Assembly (NCBI GenBank): GCA_018894105.1 | Contig: CM032125.1 | Span: 806,001-870,000 of the forward strand | DNA length: 64,000 bases | Reading direction: 5' to 3' | From: Jacaranda mimosifolia | Lineage: Eukaryota; Streptophyta; Magnoliopsida; Lamiales; Bignoniaceae | In this document: in pieces, positions 34,295-45,283 of the stretch | How positions within the stretch are numbered: the first letter of the stretch is position 1 | Layout of the letters: every line of letters starts with the position of its first letter | Program-made: the position numbers and the translations under genes | Notes under the pieces: model-generated | The model's input: the letters and a program-made list of their open reading frames with translations, nothing else | Told to the model about the DNA's origin: nothing | Databases searched by the model: none

Positions 34295-35134
34295 CACACA
34301 AAAATTAAGAGCCCGTTTGTTTTTCATTTTCAAACCCCATTTTTATTTTCTCCTCAAAATAAAAATAGAAAACTATCAACTTCTACACTATTTTCTCATA
34401 CATTTTCATTCTCAAAACATTACTTTTTATATTCTCTCTCCATTTCCATATCTATTTCCCCCCTATTATTACATATATCTACTTTTTTATCTTCTCAAAC
34501 AACATTCACTACAAAAATATTATAAATTCAAATTCAAATTATAATATTATTTTTTCAAACAATTACACATCACATCATCAATTCAAATTAAAAAAACTAC
34601 ACAACTTTTAATACAAAAACACCCAACATCCAAATACATCTCATTTTCACAACTATATAAACTTACAATTTTAAGCAACACATCCAAATACAACTCATTT
34701 TCAAAAACACTTTTTCTAACTAACTTTTCACTATGCATTTTCACTAGAAAATGAAAATGGCTCCAGAAAATGAAACCAAACGGGCCCTAAGTTTTTGCTA
34801 CGAAAAAACTGCTACAAAATTAATTTCATAACTATAGCAACGAGTTTTTGTTGCAAATGAATTTTTTTATTATAATTAATAAAAATTATTAATTATCAAG
34901 CCGTAGCATTATACATTTGAAGTGTAAACAAAATAATTATGCATTATGCATAAGAAAATTAACATATATATATATATATAAAGAATGATCACATGCTACG
35001 GATTGGTCGTAGCAAGGGTTACCTATAAGAGCATCAACTTCGAACATGGCTAGGATAATTTAGTAGCAAAAGCTACAAATTCTTAGCATCAATTACGGAC
35101 TAGCCATAGTTGATGTCCTAATTTTTTTGTAGTG
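34295..35134. mobile_element. CACTA-like MITE interrupted by a Tourist-like MITE
   Basis: The right end reads ttttttgtagtg, whose reverse complement CACTACAAAAAA is the plant CACTA-type end. In reverse complement the last 150 bases align with 44919-45070 (shared words: tcctagcca then gttcgaagttgatgctc-like sequence, gatcattctt). The left end (cacacaaaaattaa) is split by the insertion at 34309. Host sequence on both sides (ttccacgttttc and tccacataat) rejoins into the NLR flank block seen at 11950-11975, so this is a clean insertion there. Confidence 0.65.
34309..34787. mobile_element. Tourist-like (PIF/Harbinger-type) MITE
   Basis: The start is gagcccgtttg; the reverse complement of the end is gggcccgtttgg. 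Both are flanked by TAA (34306-34308 and 34788-34790), the 3-bp duplication typical of PIF/Harbinger elements. The 479-bp interior is AT-rich and has no transposase. Confidence 0.75.
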
Positions 35135-36110
35135 TCCACATAATACACGATTAACTAATGGAGGATATATTAATCATTAAAGTACAAAGTAATATTATCT
35201 CACTAAGTAGCAAGTAATAGGTAGTTTTATAAGTTGTTTCACCGAAAGTAAAAGTTAAATGCCTTTATCAATTTGTGGAGTATATACAAATACCAACTCC
35301 ATTGGATATATATTTGAACAATGATTAAGTATATATTGTGATAGAAATTAATGTAGCTCACATTTTTTATACTTAAAAAAAATACTTTCTAAAAATATAT
35401 GTATTTTTTAATGAATAGGAGTAGTAGTGATATTTTATTTCAAATCAAATTTAAATTTGATTAATGTAATAATATGACGTAAAACAAGTTTTAAAAAAAT
35501 TGAAAAAATGAAAAATAAGTGGTATTTTCCAATAAAAATTCTATAGATGTTGATAGTCTTCATTTTTAAATAGTATTAAAATGAAAATGGTCTTTAAAAA
35601 TATAAAAAAAAGGGACCTTAGAAAATATTTGGTATTCTCTAAACACTCGAATAAATTCATAATATCTTATAATATGTGTTAGCTTAATTATAATACTTTT
35701 TTAAGTAAACTTATTCAAATTAACACCTTCGAAGTCATATGTAAGTCCAAACTTTGCCAGCTTCGTCTCTTCCAAACAAACACAAACATACAAACTCATT
35801 AGCATCGTAGCATGCGCACGAACCTATTTCATGTTAAGAACCACAACTTTTTGGGAGTAAAATAATCTTCTTTTTTTCTTTTTATATTTCTTACCAAGAA
35901 TAGAAAATAAAATACAACTTGTCATGAGACATGTTTCAGAACTACATGAGAAAATCAGGCAACTTAGGGAAAGAGTTTGAAGTTTTAACATTAATTAATG
36001 TTTAAATAAACATCATTGGCCAATCATTCATCAACATTTATCGTTTAGAAACTCTGAAAGGTCTGAACAGAAAAGAATCCACCAATGAAAACAGATTCAT
36101 ATCAGTGAAC
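35135..36110 (-). repeat. NLR downstream-flank block, copy C (behind NLR-3)
   Basis: It is collinear with copies A and B: tccacataatacacgattaactaatgg at its start, aactttgccagcttc near 35750, and the acceptor ttttctgttcagacctttcag before agttt near 36053 on the minus strand. NLR-3 coding debris follows directly. Confidence 0.7.
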
Positions 36111-36555
36111 GACTAAGAAAAGAAATGCTTTCCAAAATAAAAAAATAATTATGGAACTATGAATGATGGGATTCCGACATTATCATCTGGAATCTCACTT
36201 AGGTGCCAACAACGATAAAGCACCAGGCACTTGAGGCTTGGAAAAGTGGCTACTTTCGGTTATCCATTGCTTTAAATGTGATCTATCGATTAGTAGAAAT
36301 TTCAGCTGAGGAAATTCACCTTCACTTGTTTCCCATTCTGTGCTTTTGCAAGCAATTTTTCTCAATTTAAGAACTTCAAGATTAGGCAACAGACCAGCAA
36401 TCCCCCTATCTTTCCAATCAAGTATCTCACCCTCCAAGGTTAACTTTTTTAGTGTCATGGGAAAAACAGGATTAAGCTTTCTCTTATGACGACCACACGC
36501 ACATACCTTCAATTTTAGCTATTGGAGTTGATCTAGAGATTCCAAATATACAAGA

Positions 36556-39105
36556 TGTCACGTCCCAAATTCAGGACATAACACAACAGACTCAGAGATA
36601 CTAAGCCTCAAATCCAACAGAGCTTGCTGAATTCCCACAAATTTTATTTAAATAATCCAAAATAAATATATCGTCTCAAATGAATAATTAAATACTTATC
36701 TTACAATCAAACTCAAGTGCCCAAAACTTCAAAGAAAATTTCCTAATCAACTTAAACATTAGGTAAAACCTATATAAAAAAAAATACCACTCTCTTTGTC
36801 ACCATCCCCAATACCGCTTATCTTCCTCATTTTGAGCTAAGTTATTTGCAAAATAGTGAATTGATATCTTATGACCGACACTTCACCCCGTAAATAAATC
36901 TCATTCTCCTCCTATTGGATTTAAGCATGTATAAATATCAAATAGAAGGAAAGAAACCATTAAAGACAACAATATTCGCTTTCCTTTTTTTTAACATAAC
37001 AATTCAATGAAAAAATTCAAGAGTCATCTTATCAGAAAAAAATCAAGACATACTTCCAGAGTAATTCAGAACAAAAGTTACACAACTTATCATAAACTTC
37101 CAATTCATTAATTAACCATGCTCATTAACCTTCGGGATTCTAATCGGTTATTTTGGCCAAGATTTTAACTACAATGCTGTTAAGTAGCTTCAGAGGTCTT
37201 AACTACAAGGCCATTAAGAAGGGCTTCAGAGGTCTTAACTACAACGCCGTTAAGAGGGCCTTCAGATGTCTTAACTACAATGTTGTTAAGAGCGGCTTCA
37301 GAGATCTTAAATATAATGCTGTTAAGAGTGGCTTCAGAGATCTTTTGCTACTGTAACCCCGTAGCACAGTTATGGAATTCGTTCCTACCAATAGTTTTTG
37401 CAATTATTCTGAGAATAGATCCTTTTTATTATAATTCATGCAAGATTCAAAATATTTTGTTTTTACATGCTCAAATCCTAAAAAGTAAGTTTTTTGCATG
37501 TGAAAAAGCTTTTTGAACAGTTAACTATTTGTGTATAGAACATTTTACATTTAAACCATTAGATAAAAAATAATCACCTATTTTCAATGCAGAAATCATT
37601 CATGCAAAAGAATATTTTCAATAGAAAAAGAACAGAGATGTGCTTACTCGGGAATACTAAAACTCAAGACTTCTTTAGGTTTGATCTACCACTTATGCAT
37701 CCTCCACCAATTCTATGAAAGAAAGAATAAAAATGTTAATACCTAAGAATTAAATTTCCTACGAATTTTCCTATGAATTAAATTTCCTACGTATTTTCTC
37801 ACCTCTGCGTATCGTTACTTCATTTCCTACTGATTAGGTATTTATACTATTAGGCTAGGTATTTTGGATAGACTAAAACTCTTATCAGGATTAGATGACT
37901 AATCTCTATTCAAAATCCTAACTTCTCACAAAATCCTAACTCCTCAAATTTAATCAGATCTTAATCCCAGATAATGATAACTCAAAGCCATAGAGATAGT
38001 TCAAAAATCCTAATTTTATTAGGATTAGGTAGTTACTAAAATCTCTATATCTTAACTTATCAGAACTGAATAATTATTGAAATTTCGAAGCTCGTGACAA
38101 ATATCGGAAATTCTAACTTTTTAATGATTTAATAATTATGGATTTTAGCTAACTATTACCATAGTTTAGTAATTAAATGATAAGAAATATCTATGATAAA
38201 TTTTCGCATGAAAATACAGAGGTACAAAAAATAAGGTTCTAGGATTCTATATCACCTATATTTACATGGTTTTAGCTAACCAACATGACTAGATACCTTA
38301 GGGGATTCAAAAACTGTCTAAACAGAGTTTTAGAATGATGGAAATACCTCTAGAATTATCCATCCATAAATCCAAAAATTCCATAAAAATATAATTTCTA
38401 TCATCTTTAACATAATAATAATGGATCTAAGCCGTAATTACTTCAAAATAATTTATGGGCTTATTTTTTATACTACTTATGGGCTTAATCATAACTTAAG
38501 ATGAATTAATTAACTTGAGTTTTTATTACAATTAACTCATAAAAGTGGTAATATAATTTATGGGCTTGTTTTTATACTAGTTATGGGCTTTAATAACTTG
38601 AAATGGATTAAATAATGTGGGCTAACTCATACATCTTGAATCACTAATTAAATATGGACTAAAGATTAATACTTCCTTTGCCATAAATTGGTATCCATAG
38701 TATCTAGCTTAAAACCATTAACATAAAACTCAATATATAAAGTTCCCATCAAATAATTGACTTGATAAATCCTACATCTTCAATAACAACCCAACAATCT
38801 TTACAAAATTGTTAATACTCTAAAATCTATGTCCTTGAGATTGCAATTAAAAATCAACATAATTATCTAAAATATGATCCTTAATAACCCCAAAAAGAAT
38901 TCAATTTATATCCCATATTTATTTTCAATTAAGATCCCTGAAATATTGATAAAACCTCAAATAAATTTTATGGTCAAATTCTTGGAAAAGAGAAACCCAA
39001 TAATATCAATGAAGAATTAGAATTGACTAATATTACTCAGTTATTCCTACCATCAAATGTCGTATCCATAATATAATAATTCCTATAAAGACTTGGGGTG
39101 TTACA
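36556..39105 (-). mobile_element. Solo LTR-like insertion of a TGTAACACCCC-type LTR element, copy 1
   Basis: On the minus strand it begins TGTAACACCCCAAG and ends GGGACGTGACA, terminal words common in plant Ty3/gypsy LTRs. CAAGA flanks it on both sides (36551-36555 and 39106-39110), a perfect 5-bp target duplication. The 2550 bp show no gag or pol frame and align along most of their length with copy 2 at 39778. It is therefore most simply a large solo LTR; a non-coding LTR-type element with its own internal region cannot be excluded. Confidence 0.7.
37160..37352. repeat. Five-unit ~36-bp tandem array with an inverted CTTAAC/GTTAAG motif
   Basis: Units follow the pattern cttaactacaatgccgttaag plus ggcttcagaggt. 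CTTAAC and GTTAAG are inverted repeats, so each unit can fold into a small hairpin. The array happens to be open in one frame (37153-37356, repeating FRGLNYNAVK), but this follows from the 36-base period being a multiple of three. Confidence 0.85.
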
Positions 39106-39777
39106 CAAGATAGTCAAGGTGACTGTCTCGATCAACATATTCGTCTCCAACACGTCCTCTAGGACAACTGATCCTCAATTTCTGCATGTTTGGAAACATT
39201 TTTAGGATCTCTTCATAGCATTTGGAATCTTTTACTTCTGAAAGTGTTTGCAAGTTTTGGGGAGCCAAAGTTGCAAGTACTTTTAGGATATCAGGTAAGG
39301 GACCGTAAAATATTAGATGCCTTAATTGCCGCATCTTCTAAATTTCCAATGGCAAAAGTGCTCTTCCCTGTATCATTAAGGTTTGAAGATTCTAAAGGTT
39401 TAATATGGATGGAGGAACAGTAAAATCATTTATAGTAGGAACAAATTGTCATTTGCAGGTGAAAGCAAGGTACCTTAAATAAAATAGCTCAAATACTTTA
39501 GCAAGGAGGGAGCCAATTCTGAACATTGTTGGCCATCTAATTTTACTAGGTACCACATCCAATACCCTCAGCAGTTTAAAATTTCTAAAAGAACGCAATG
39601 ATTTTGATTTACAGTTGAAGCATAAAATAGTATGAATGGTTAAGCCATAAATGTATATAAGCTCGCCAGGATCAAGAGAAGCAATAACTATACGGTGCTG
39701 ATCTTTTATTCCTTCTAGAAGAACCCTCCCAAGATACCTATCCATAACATTTAGAAAAAACTTCTCTTCTTGTGCTT

Positions 39778-41893
39778 TGTCACGCCCTAAATTCGGGACA
39801 TAACAAGGTTGTGCCCTTAAGCCCAAAGACTCCGAGACATGAAGCCTCAAATCCAACAGAGCATGCTGAATTCCTAAAAATTTTATTAAACAAATTCCAA
39901 AATAAATCGTCACATAAAAGGTAATTCCAAACACTTGTCTTAACAATCAACTTGAGTACCCAAAACCTCAAAGAAAATTTCCTAATCAATCTAACTAGAA
40001 ACTTTAAACATCAAATAAACGTATTCTAAAATACCAATCTCTTATCACTATCCCCAAAACTACACATCTTCCTCGTCTCGAACTAAGTTTTCTGCAAAAA
40101 GATGGATTAATAACTTATGAGCGACACGTCGCCCAGTAAATAAATCTCCTACTCCTCCTACTGGATTTGAACATGTATAAATATCAAACAGAAGAAAAGT
40201 AATCACTAAAGACAAAAATATTCATTTTCAGAAATATCACAATTAGTGTGCAAAAATTCAAGAATTATCTTATTAGAATTTCAGGACATACTTTCAGAGT
40301 AATTCAGAACAAAAGTTACTTGGCCAATATTTTAACTACAATTCATTAATTAACCATGCTTATGAACTCTCGGGATTCTAATCGGTTATCTTGGCCAAGA
40401 TTTTAACTACAATGCCGTTAAACGGCTTCATAATTCTTAAGTACAATGCCGTTAAGTCGCTTTAGAAATCTTAACTGCAATGCCATTAAGTAGCTTCAAA
40501 AATCTTAACTACAATGCCATTAACAGGCTTCAAAAATCTTCATTACAACGCCGTTAAGTAGCTTTATAAATCTTAACTACAATGCCATTAAGTGGCTTCA
40601 GAAATCTTAACTACAATGTCGTTAAGTGGCTTTAGATATCTTTTGCTATTGTAACCCTGTAGCACAGTTATGGAACTCATTCCTGCCGCTAATTTCTCAA
40701 TTATTCAGAGCATAAATCCTTTTATTATTTTTATTTCAATAGAGAATACCACGTTTCATGCAAGATTCAGAAAAAAATTTCTTCTACATGCTCAAATCTT
40801 AAAAATAAGTTTTATGCATACGAAAAACTCTTATGAACAATTAAATATTTGCAGATAGAATGATTCTTCAAGAATTAAACCATTAGATTTAAGAATTCAA
40901 TATGCAAAATTACCTATTTTGATGCAGTAATCATTTATCGAAAAAGATATTTTCAATAGAAAGAAAATAGACAGTTACTTACTATTTCATGCAGACAACA
41001 TTTATGTTAAGAGAATATTTTCAGAAGAAGGAACAAAAAGTTTACTTACTCCAAAATCTTAAAACCCAAAGTTTCCTCCAATTTGATCTACCACTTAAGC
41101 GTTCTTCACTAGTTCTATGACAAGAAAAAAAAAAAGGATATGAAATTTTCTACGGATTTTTAAAGAATAAATAGAAAAAATGGTATTTTCTTACCTCTAC
41201 GTACGGCTTCTTTATTTCCTACTATGTGGGTATTTATGCTAACAGGTTAGATATTCTAAATAAACTAGAATTCATATCTTATTGAGATAAGAAGATCACT
41301 TTAATCCTAACTTCTCAGATTTGATCAGATATCAATCCCAAATAATGATAACTTAAAACTACAGAGATAATTCTAAAATCCTAACCTTATCAGGATTAGG
41401 TGGTTATTGAAATTCTCAAACCAATGATTAACATTTATCCAAGACCCTAACTCCTGATGATTTAATTATTCTAGATTTTGTCTTGCTATTATCATAGGTT
41501 AGTAATTAAAGAATATGAAATATTCATTAATTTTCACATGAAAGTATAGAGGTACAAAAAGTAAGGTTCTAGGATTCTGGATTACCTATATTTACATGGT
41601 TTTAGCTAACCATCATAACAAGATACCTTATAGGGATCAAAAAATATCCAAATAGAGTTTCAAAATGATGGGAAGACCCATAAATCCGAAAATTGCATAA
41701 AAAATAATTTTCGTCATCTTTAACTTGATAATCACGGACCTAAACCCATAATTACTTCATAATAATTTGTTGGCTTATTTTTTACAATACTTATGGGCTT
41801 AATCATAACTTAAATAAACTAAATAGCTTGGGCTTAATACATCTAAAAAGATATGGACCAAAGATTAATAGTTCTTTCATTATAAAAATATAA
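39778..41893 (-). mobile_element. LTR-like insertion of the same family, copy 2, truncated
   Basis: It starts with tgtcacgccctaaattcggg and stays collinear with copy 1 (aatccaacagagc, catcttcctc, the hairpin array, ggttctaggattct, cttatgggcttaatcataa) as far as aaagattaata near 41860. The end carrying TGTAACACCCC is lost, apparently together with the NLR-3 N-terminal half. Because one end is missing, no target duplication can be scored. Confidence 0.7.
40395..40645. repeat. Seven-unit ~35-bp tandem array, homologous to the array at 37160
   Basis: It has the same cttaactacaatgccattaag type units as copy 1 but about two more of them, and it is not kept in one reading frame. This argues that the array is not protein-coding in this family. 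Confidence 0.82.
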
Positions 41894-41903
41894 TCAGGGC
41901 TTA

Positions 41904-43010
41904 GCAAAATTGCATTTTTAGTCCCATATGGGGGGGGGGGGGTGCAACTTTAATCCCAAGCTATTGCAAAACTTAAACAACGTCCCAAAATCTCAGAAAT
42001 ATTGCAAAGTTAGTCACATAAGTCAATTTCCGTCAACAATTTAACGGAGGCCGTTTGGTAACAGAATTTGGTGGTAAAATTGCCACGTGAATGGCACGTA
42101 ATGCAGGGACAAAATTTCACTTTTAGTCTCATACAATAGCAATGATTTGAAAATTGGACCGGACCGGACCGGTCGGTCGGACCGGTGACCGGTGGCCAGT
42201 CCGGTCCGGTTGAAGCCTGAAAATTGGTGGTGGTCAAAATCGGACCGGTTCAACTGGTTCAATCTTTTCTTTTTTTTAATTTTTTTTAAAAAAAAAAAGA
42301 AAAGAGAAATTGTGAGTTGAAAATGATAATTAAAGATTTTGGACATGTAATTTTTTTAAACATGAATTTATTTTCTTGAAATTTAATGAAGTGATAGTCA
42401 TATGTGAATATTTATGTTTAATTTGTTATTTTATTTTGTTTAATCTCTCTTAAATTATGTTGAATATTTAGCGTAGAAGAATTTATTTTTACTTGGAGTT
42501 GAAGTATGAAACGAATGATTACTTAAATTAATGTGAAACATCATTTTTTATTTATTTATAGTTGACTAATTGTGAAATAGTATTATTTTCTAAAAAACAT
42601 ACTTAAAAATAAGCAAGTTGAAATTTTTTTTGAATAATATTCTTTCTATATCAATTGAAAATTTTATTTTTTGGTAATATTAAAATATTATATATATTTA
42701 TAAAATTGAATATAATTATTACGTTATTATTGCATCATACAGGTTCGACCAGATTGAACCGGTTGAACCACTAACTAGTAAGGTCATCGGTTCATTGTCC
42801 GGTCCAATTATGAAAACATTGTACGATAGGGGAGTGTGCAACTTTAGTCCCACGCTATTGCAAAACTTAAAAAATGACCAAAAATCTCATAAATATTGCA
42901 ATGTTAGTCCCATAAGTCAATTTCCATCAATAATTTAACGGAGGCCGTTTGGTAACAGAATTTGGTGGTAAAATTGCCACGTGAATGGCACATGATGCAG
43001 GGGCAAAATA
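41904..43010. repeat. Two tandem units of an uncharacterised repeat, the second split by a hAT element
   Basis: Unit 1 (41904-42117) and unit 2 (about 42118-42139 plus 42822-43010) share attttagtccca, gcaactttagtccca, cgctattgcaaaactt, aacggaggccgtttggtaacag and attgccacgtgaatggcac. Unit 1 has a run of 13 G (41930-41942). The family is non-coding and its class is not recognised; agcattttagtcc-type ends occur on some plant MULE-like elements. Confidence 0.75.
42140..42821. mobile_element. Non-autonomous hAT element with Tag1-like ends
   Basis: The left end is CAATGATTTGAAAATTGGAC and the right end in reverse complement is CAATGTTTTCATAATTGGAC, similar to the CAATGTTTTC ends of Arabidopsis Tag1. 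Flanks tacaatag (42132-42139) and tacgatag (42822-42829) form an 8-bp duplication with one mismatch. The subterminal regions are dense in ggaccggt words, arranged in both orientations. The 682 bp contain no transposase frame. Confidence 0.8.
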
Positions 43011-43059
43011 CCTCAATCTCCAACTTGCTTCACTTATGCAAGGGTAAAAGAGATTACTT

Positions 43060-43260
43060 AAAGTGTTCTCGTTAATTGGCGCACACAATCTCTTGTTCTT
43101 GATAAAGCGTTATGGAGTTGCTTTATGGTAGGCCAAAATCGATGTACTTATGAATTTTGTGATTGTGAAATTTAAATCTGAACCATCAAACTAGTATCTG
43201 TACTTATGAATTTTACCCTATTATCAAGGGATCTTTCACATTATAAATATCTTTGTAGCT
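43060..43260 (-). repeat. Orphaned NLR 5' flank, probably of NLR-3
   Basis: gttatggagttgctttatgg, taggcc, tttgtgat and aaatctgaaccat match 16540-16620 upstream of NLR-2. Since it lies on the upstream side of NLR-3, it fixes where that gene once began and shows that the CC and NB-ARC coding region was deleted between 41893 and here. Confidence 0.6.
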
Positions 43261-43774
43261 TTTAAGAAGTGAGAATATTAATTGACAATGCACGTACGAC
43301 GTTAACAATAAAATTAGGATTGAGAAGCAAAACCCTTCTCGAGATTAGCAAAAATCTAGAAAAAAATAAAAAAAAAGTTTAATTACAAATACCCCTTTGA
43401 GAATTATCTCCGCCTTACATTTACAAGCAATGTTGGATGCTGTTAGGGAATTTGCCGACGTCAGTCAAAAAAAAATAAGAAACCCAAAAGTGCCATTGAG
43501 GTATTGTCTAATAAAGGTGTTGAGGTAGTGTTTTTATTTTTTAAGGGTGTGATTTGGATTTTTGCATTCGTATATAGGATTAAACAAAGTAAAATATTTT
43601 AAAAAATAATTTCTTTTATTATTTCTTACCTTTGAAAAATTCTCAATAGATTAAAAATAGAAATATTTAAAACTTTTATTCTAAAATCAAACTTACTATA
43701 ATTTAAATTACTAAGCATGAATTTAAATAAATACTTAAATCTTCATAAAATTTCAATATTGTAAAATATAAAAT
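43261..43774. other. AT-rich spacer, no gene seen
   Basis: No open frame or repeat is recognised beyond simple AT-rich runs. Confidence 0.4.
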
Positions 43775-44153
43775 TAGGGTGTAAATGAGTTGATCTCGAC
43801 AAAGTTCCAGGCTCGAGCTTGAGCTCAACCTCAATGAGCCTACTTTTTCGGACTCGAGCTCGAGCTCAACTCACCAAAAAATTCAAAATTAAATAAAATG
43901 TTAAACTATTAATATTTTATAATTATTTAATAAGTATACAATACATATTCTTAATTAGAAAAAAATTAAATTGTTAATATACATTAATTATTGAATTAAT
44001 ATATAAAAATACTTTAAAAAGAAAAAAGCTAATGAGCCGGCTCATGAGTTTTCAAACAATTAAAGTAGAGCTTGAGCTCGGCTCATGTTAAGGATCAAGC
44101 TCGAGCTCAAATCGAGCTATATTCAAGTCAGTTTGATTCATCCTATACCCCTA
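43775..44153. mobile_element. Small hAT-like MITE
   Basis: The element starts TAGGGTGTAAATGAG and ends, in reverse complement, TAGGGGTATAGGATGAA. Subterminal gagctcgagctc words are repeated in both orientations. The flanks tataaaat (43767-43774) and tataaaaa (44154-44161) are an 8-bp duplication with one mismatch. Confidence 0.75.
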
Positions 44154-44499
44154 TATAAAAAACACTAAACTTCAAATTCTAAATGAATAAAATAAAATTC
44201 TTTAAAAAATAAAAATAAAAATAGATTAAGAAAATAGATAAACTTATTTTATGTTGAATTGTTGTGATTTTATAATTTTAAATTACTCATTATAAATTTT
44301 AGTAAATGAATAAATTTATACATATATATAAAAGCTTTTATGTGCAAATGAACAAGCCGTATACCAAATACAGCTGTCCATTTTATAAGGGAATAAACTT
44401 TTCTACCCCAAGAATGATTAGAATTTCGAGATAAAGTTGATTAATTAAATATATCTTTAGACAAAAATACAAAATATGTAGAATCAAAAGACTTTATAT

Positions 44500-44800
44500 A
44501 AAGTTAAAGTTATTGTGACTACCACGAAATCAAGTATGATAATACAATGAAGTTGCGTGAAATTGCTCTAGCAATATCGACGGTAGCTAGGCCCAAAGTT
44601 AAAGCAAAAAAGTATTCTTCTGAAATGAAAATTTGCCCACTGAGGGATTGTGACATCTGAACCACCAAACTATGTCACCAAACCCCTTTTCTTTTTTAGT
44701 GCATCTTTGGAGGTAATCTACCAATTAGTTGAATAGTTGGAACTACTTGATCAGCCTGCACCAAAGGTATACTCATTCAAAATGCATATCAATTAAGTAC
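44500..44800 (-). repeat. Relic of an NLR upstream block
   Basis: It contains agttattgtgactacca, aagtatgataatacaatga, cactgagggattgtgacatc and tgaaccaccaaactatg, shared with 62620-62790 and 53320-53480. No NLR coding sequence adjoins it, so it marks another vanished gene or the far-upstream part of NLR-3. Confidence 0.6.
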
Positions 44801-44918
44801 CATCATACCGAGCTTAATCAATATGTGTGATATGATAAATTAAGATTCTAAGGACAAGAAAGTGAAAATCATCTAAGAATCCAAATTAATTAATCAAAAA
44901 AGCAGATAACGAGTCCAC

Positions 44919-45283
44919 CACTACAAAAATTCAGGTAAATAACTACAGTCAATACAGTAAAAGTTCATAGCTTTGACTACGAAATTGTCCTAGCCAAGTT
45001 TGAAGTTAATTCTCTCGTAGCTAACCACTGCTACAACTAATTAATTAATTTGTACGTGATGATCATTCTTTTTATTTTTATATCGATTAATTTTCCTACA
45101 AATAATGTATAACTAATCTATTATGCTTCAAATGTACAATGCTCGATAATAAATAATTTATATTTTGGTTATACTTAAAAAAAATTACATTTGCTATGAA
45201 AATTCGTAATTATGATTTGTAGCTATAGTTATGAAATTAATATCATAGTTTTTCACATAGCAAATACTTAGTTTTTTTGGTAG
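44919..45283. mobile_element. CACTA-like MITE, related to that at 34295-35134 in opposite orientation
   Basis: The left end CACTACAAAAATTCAGG and the right end ctttttttggtag resemble CACTA-type ends. The body shares tcctagcca then agtttgaagtt, and ttaatttcataactatag, with the inverse of the other copy. Confidence 0.62.

Larger units (their letters stand above)
36195..39777 (-). pseudogene. NLR-3: LRR half of an R1-type NLR, split by LTR insertions
   Basis: Three pieces of one gene are visible on the minus strand. 39777-39449 reads AQEEKFFLNVMDRYLG to VFELFYLRYLAF, the start of the LRR after the MHD region. 39430-39111 reads MRQLRHLIFYGPLPDIL and YEEILKMFPNMQKL. 36550-36195 reads NPVFPMTLKKLTLEG, KDRGIAGLLPNLEVLKL and WITESSHF. 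The gap is a 2.55-kb insertion flanked by a 5-bp duplication that falls inside the LEDSRLENLVYL-type stretch. The other side ends at a second insertion at 39778. No CC or NB-ARC sequence remains, although a piece of NLR 5' flank survives near 43060-43200. The C-terminus after SSHF is also frame-shifted. Confidence 0.88.

Noticed and set aside
37153..37356. 67-codon repeat protein (FRGLNYNAVK units)
   Set aside because: The homologous array in copy 2 (40395-40645) is not open, so the frame is a chance effect of a 36-base unit.
36556..41893. The two TGTAACACCCC-type copies read as the two LTRs of one retrotransposon
   Set aside because: The DNA between them (39111-39777) is NLR-3 LRR sequence, not gag-pol, and copy 1 alone has its own perfect target duplication.
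41930..41942. Run of 13 G as a functional signal
   Set aside because: Homopolymers of this length are slippage-prone and common assembly error sites; the second unit lacks the run.
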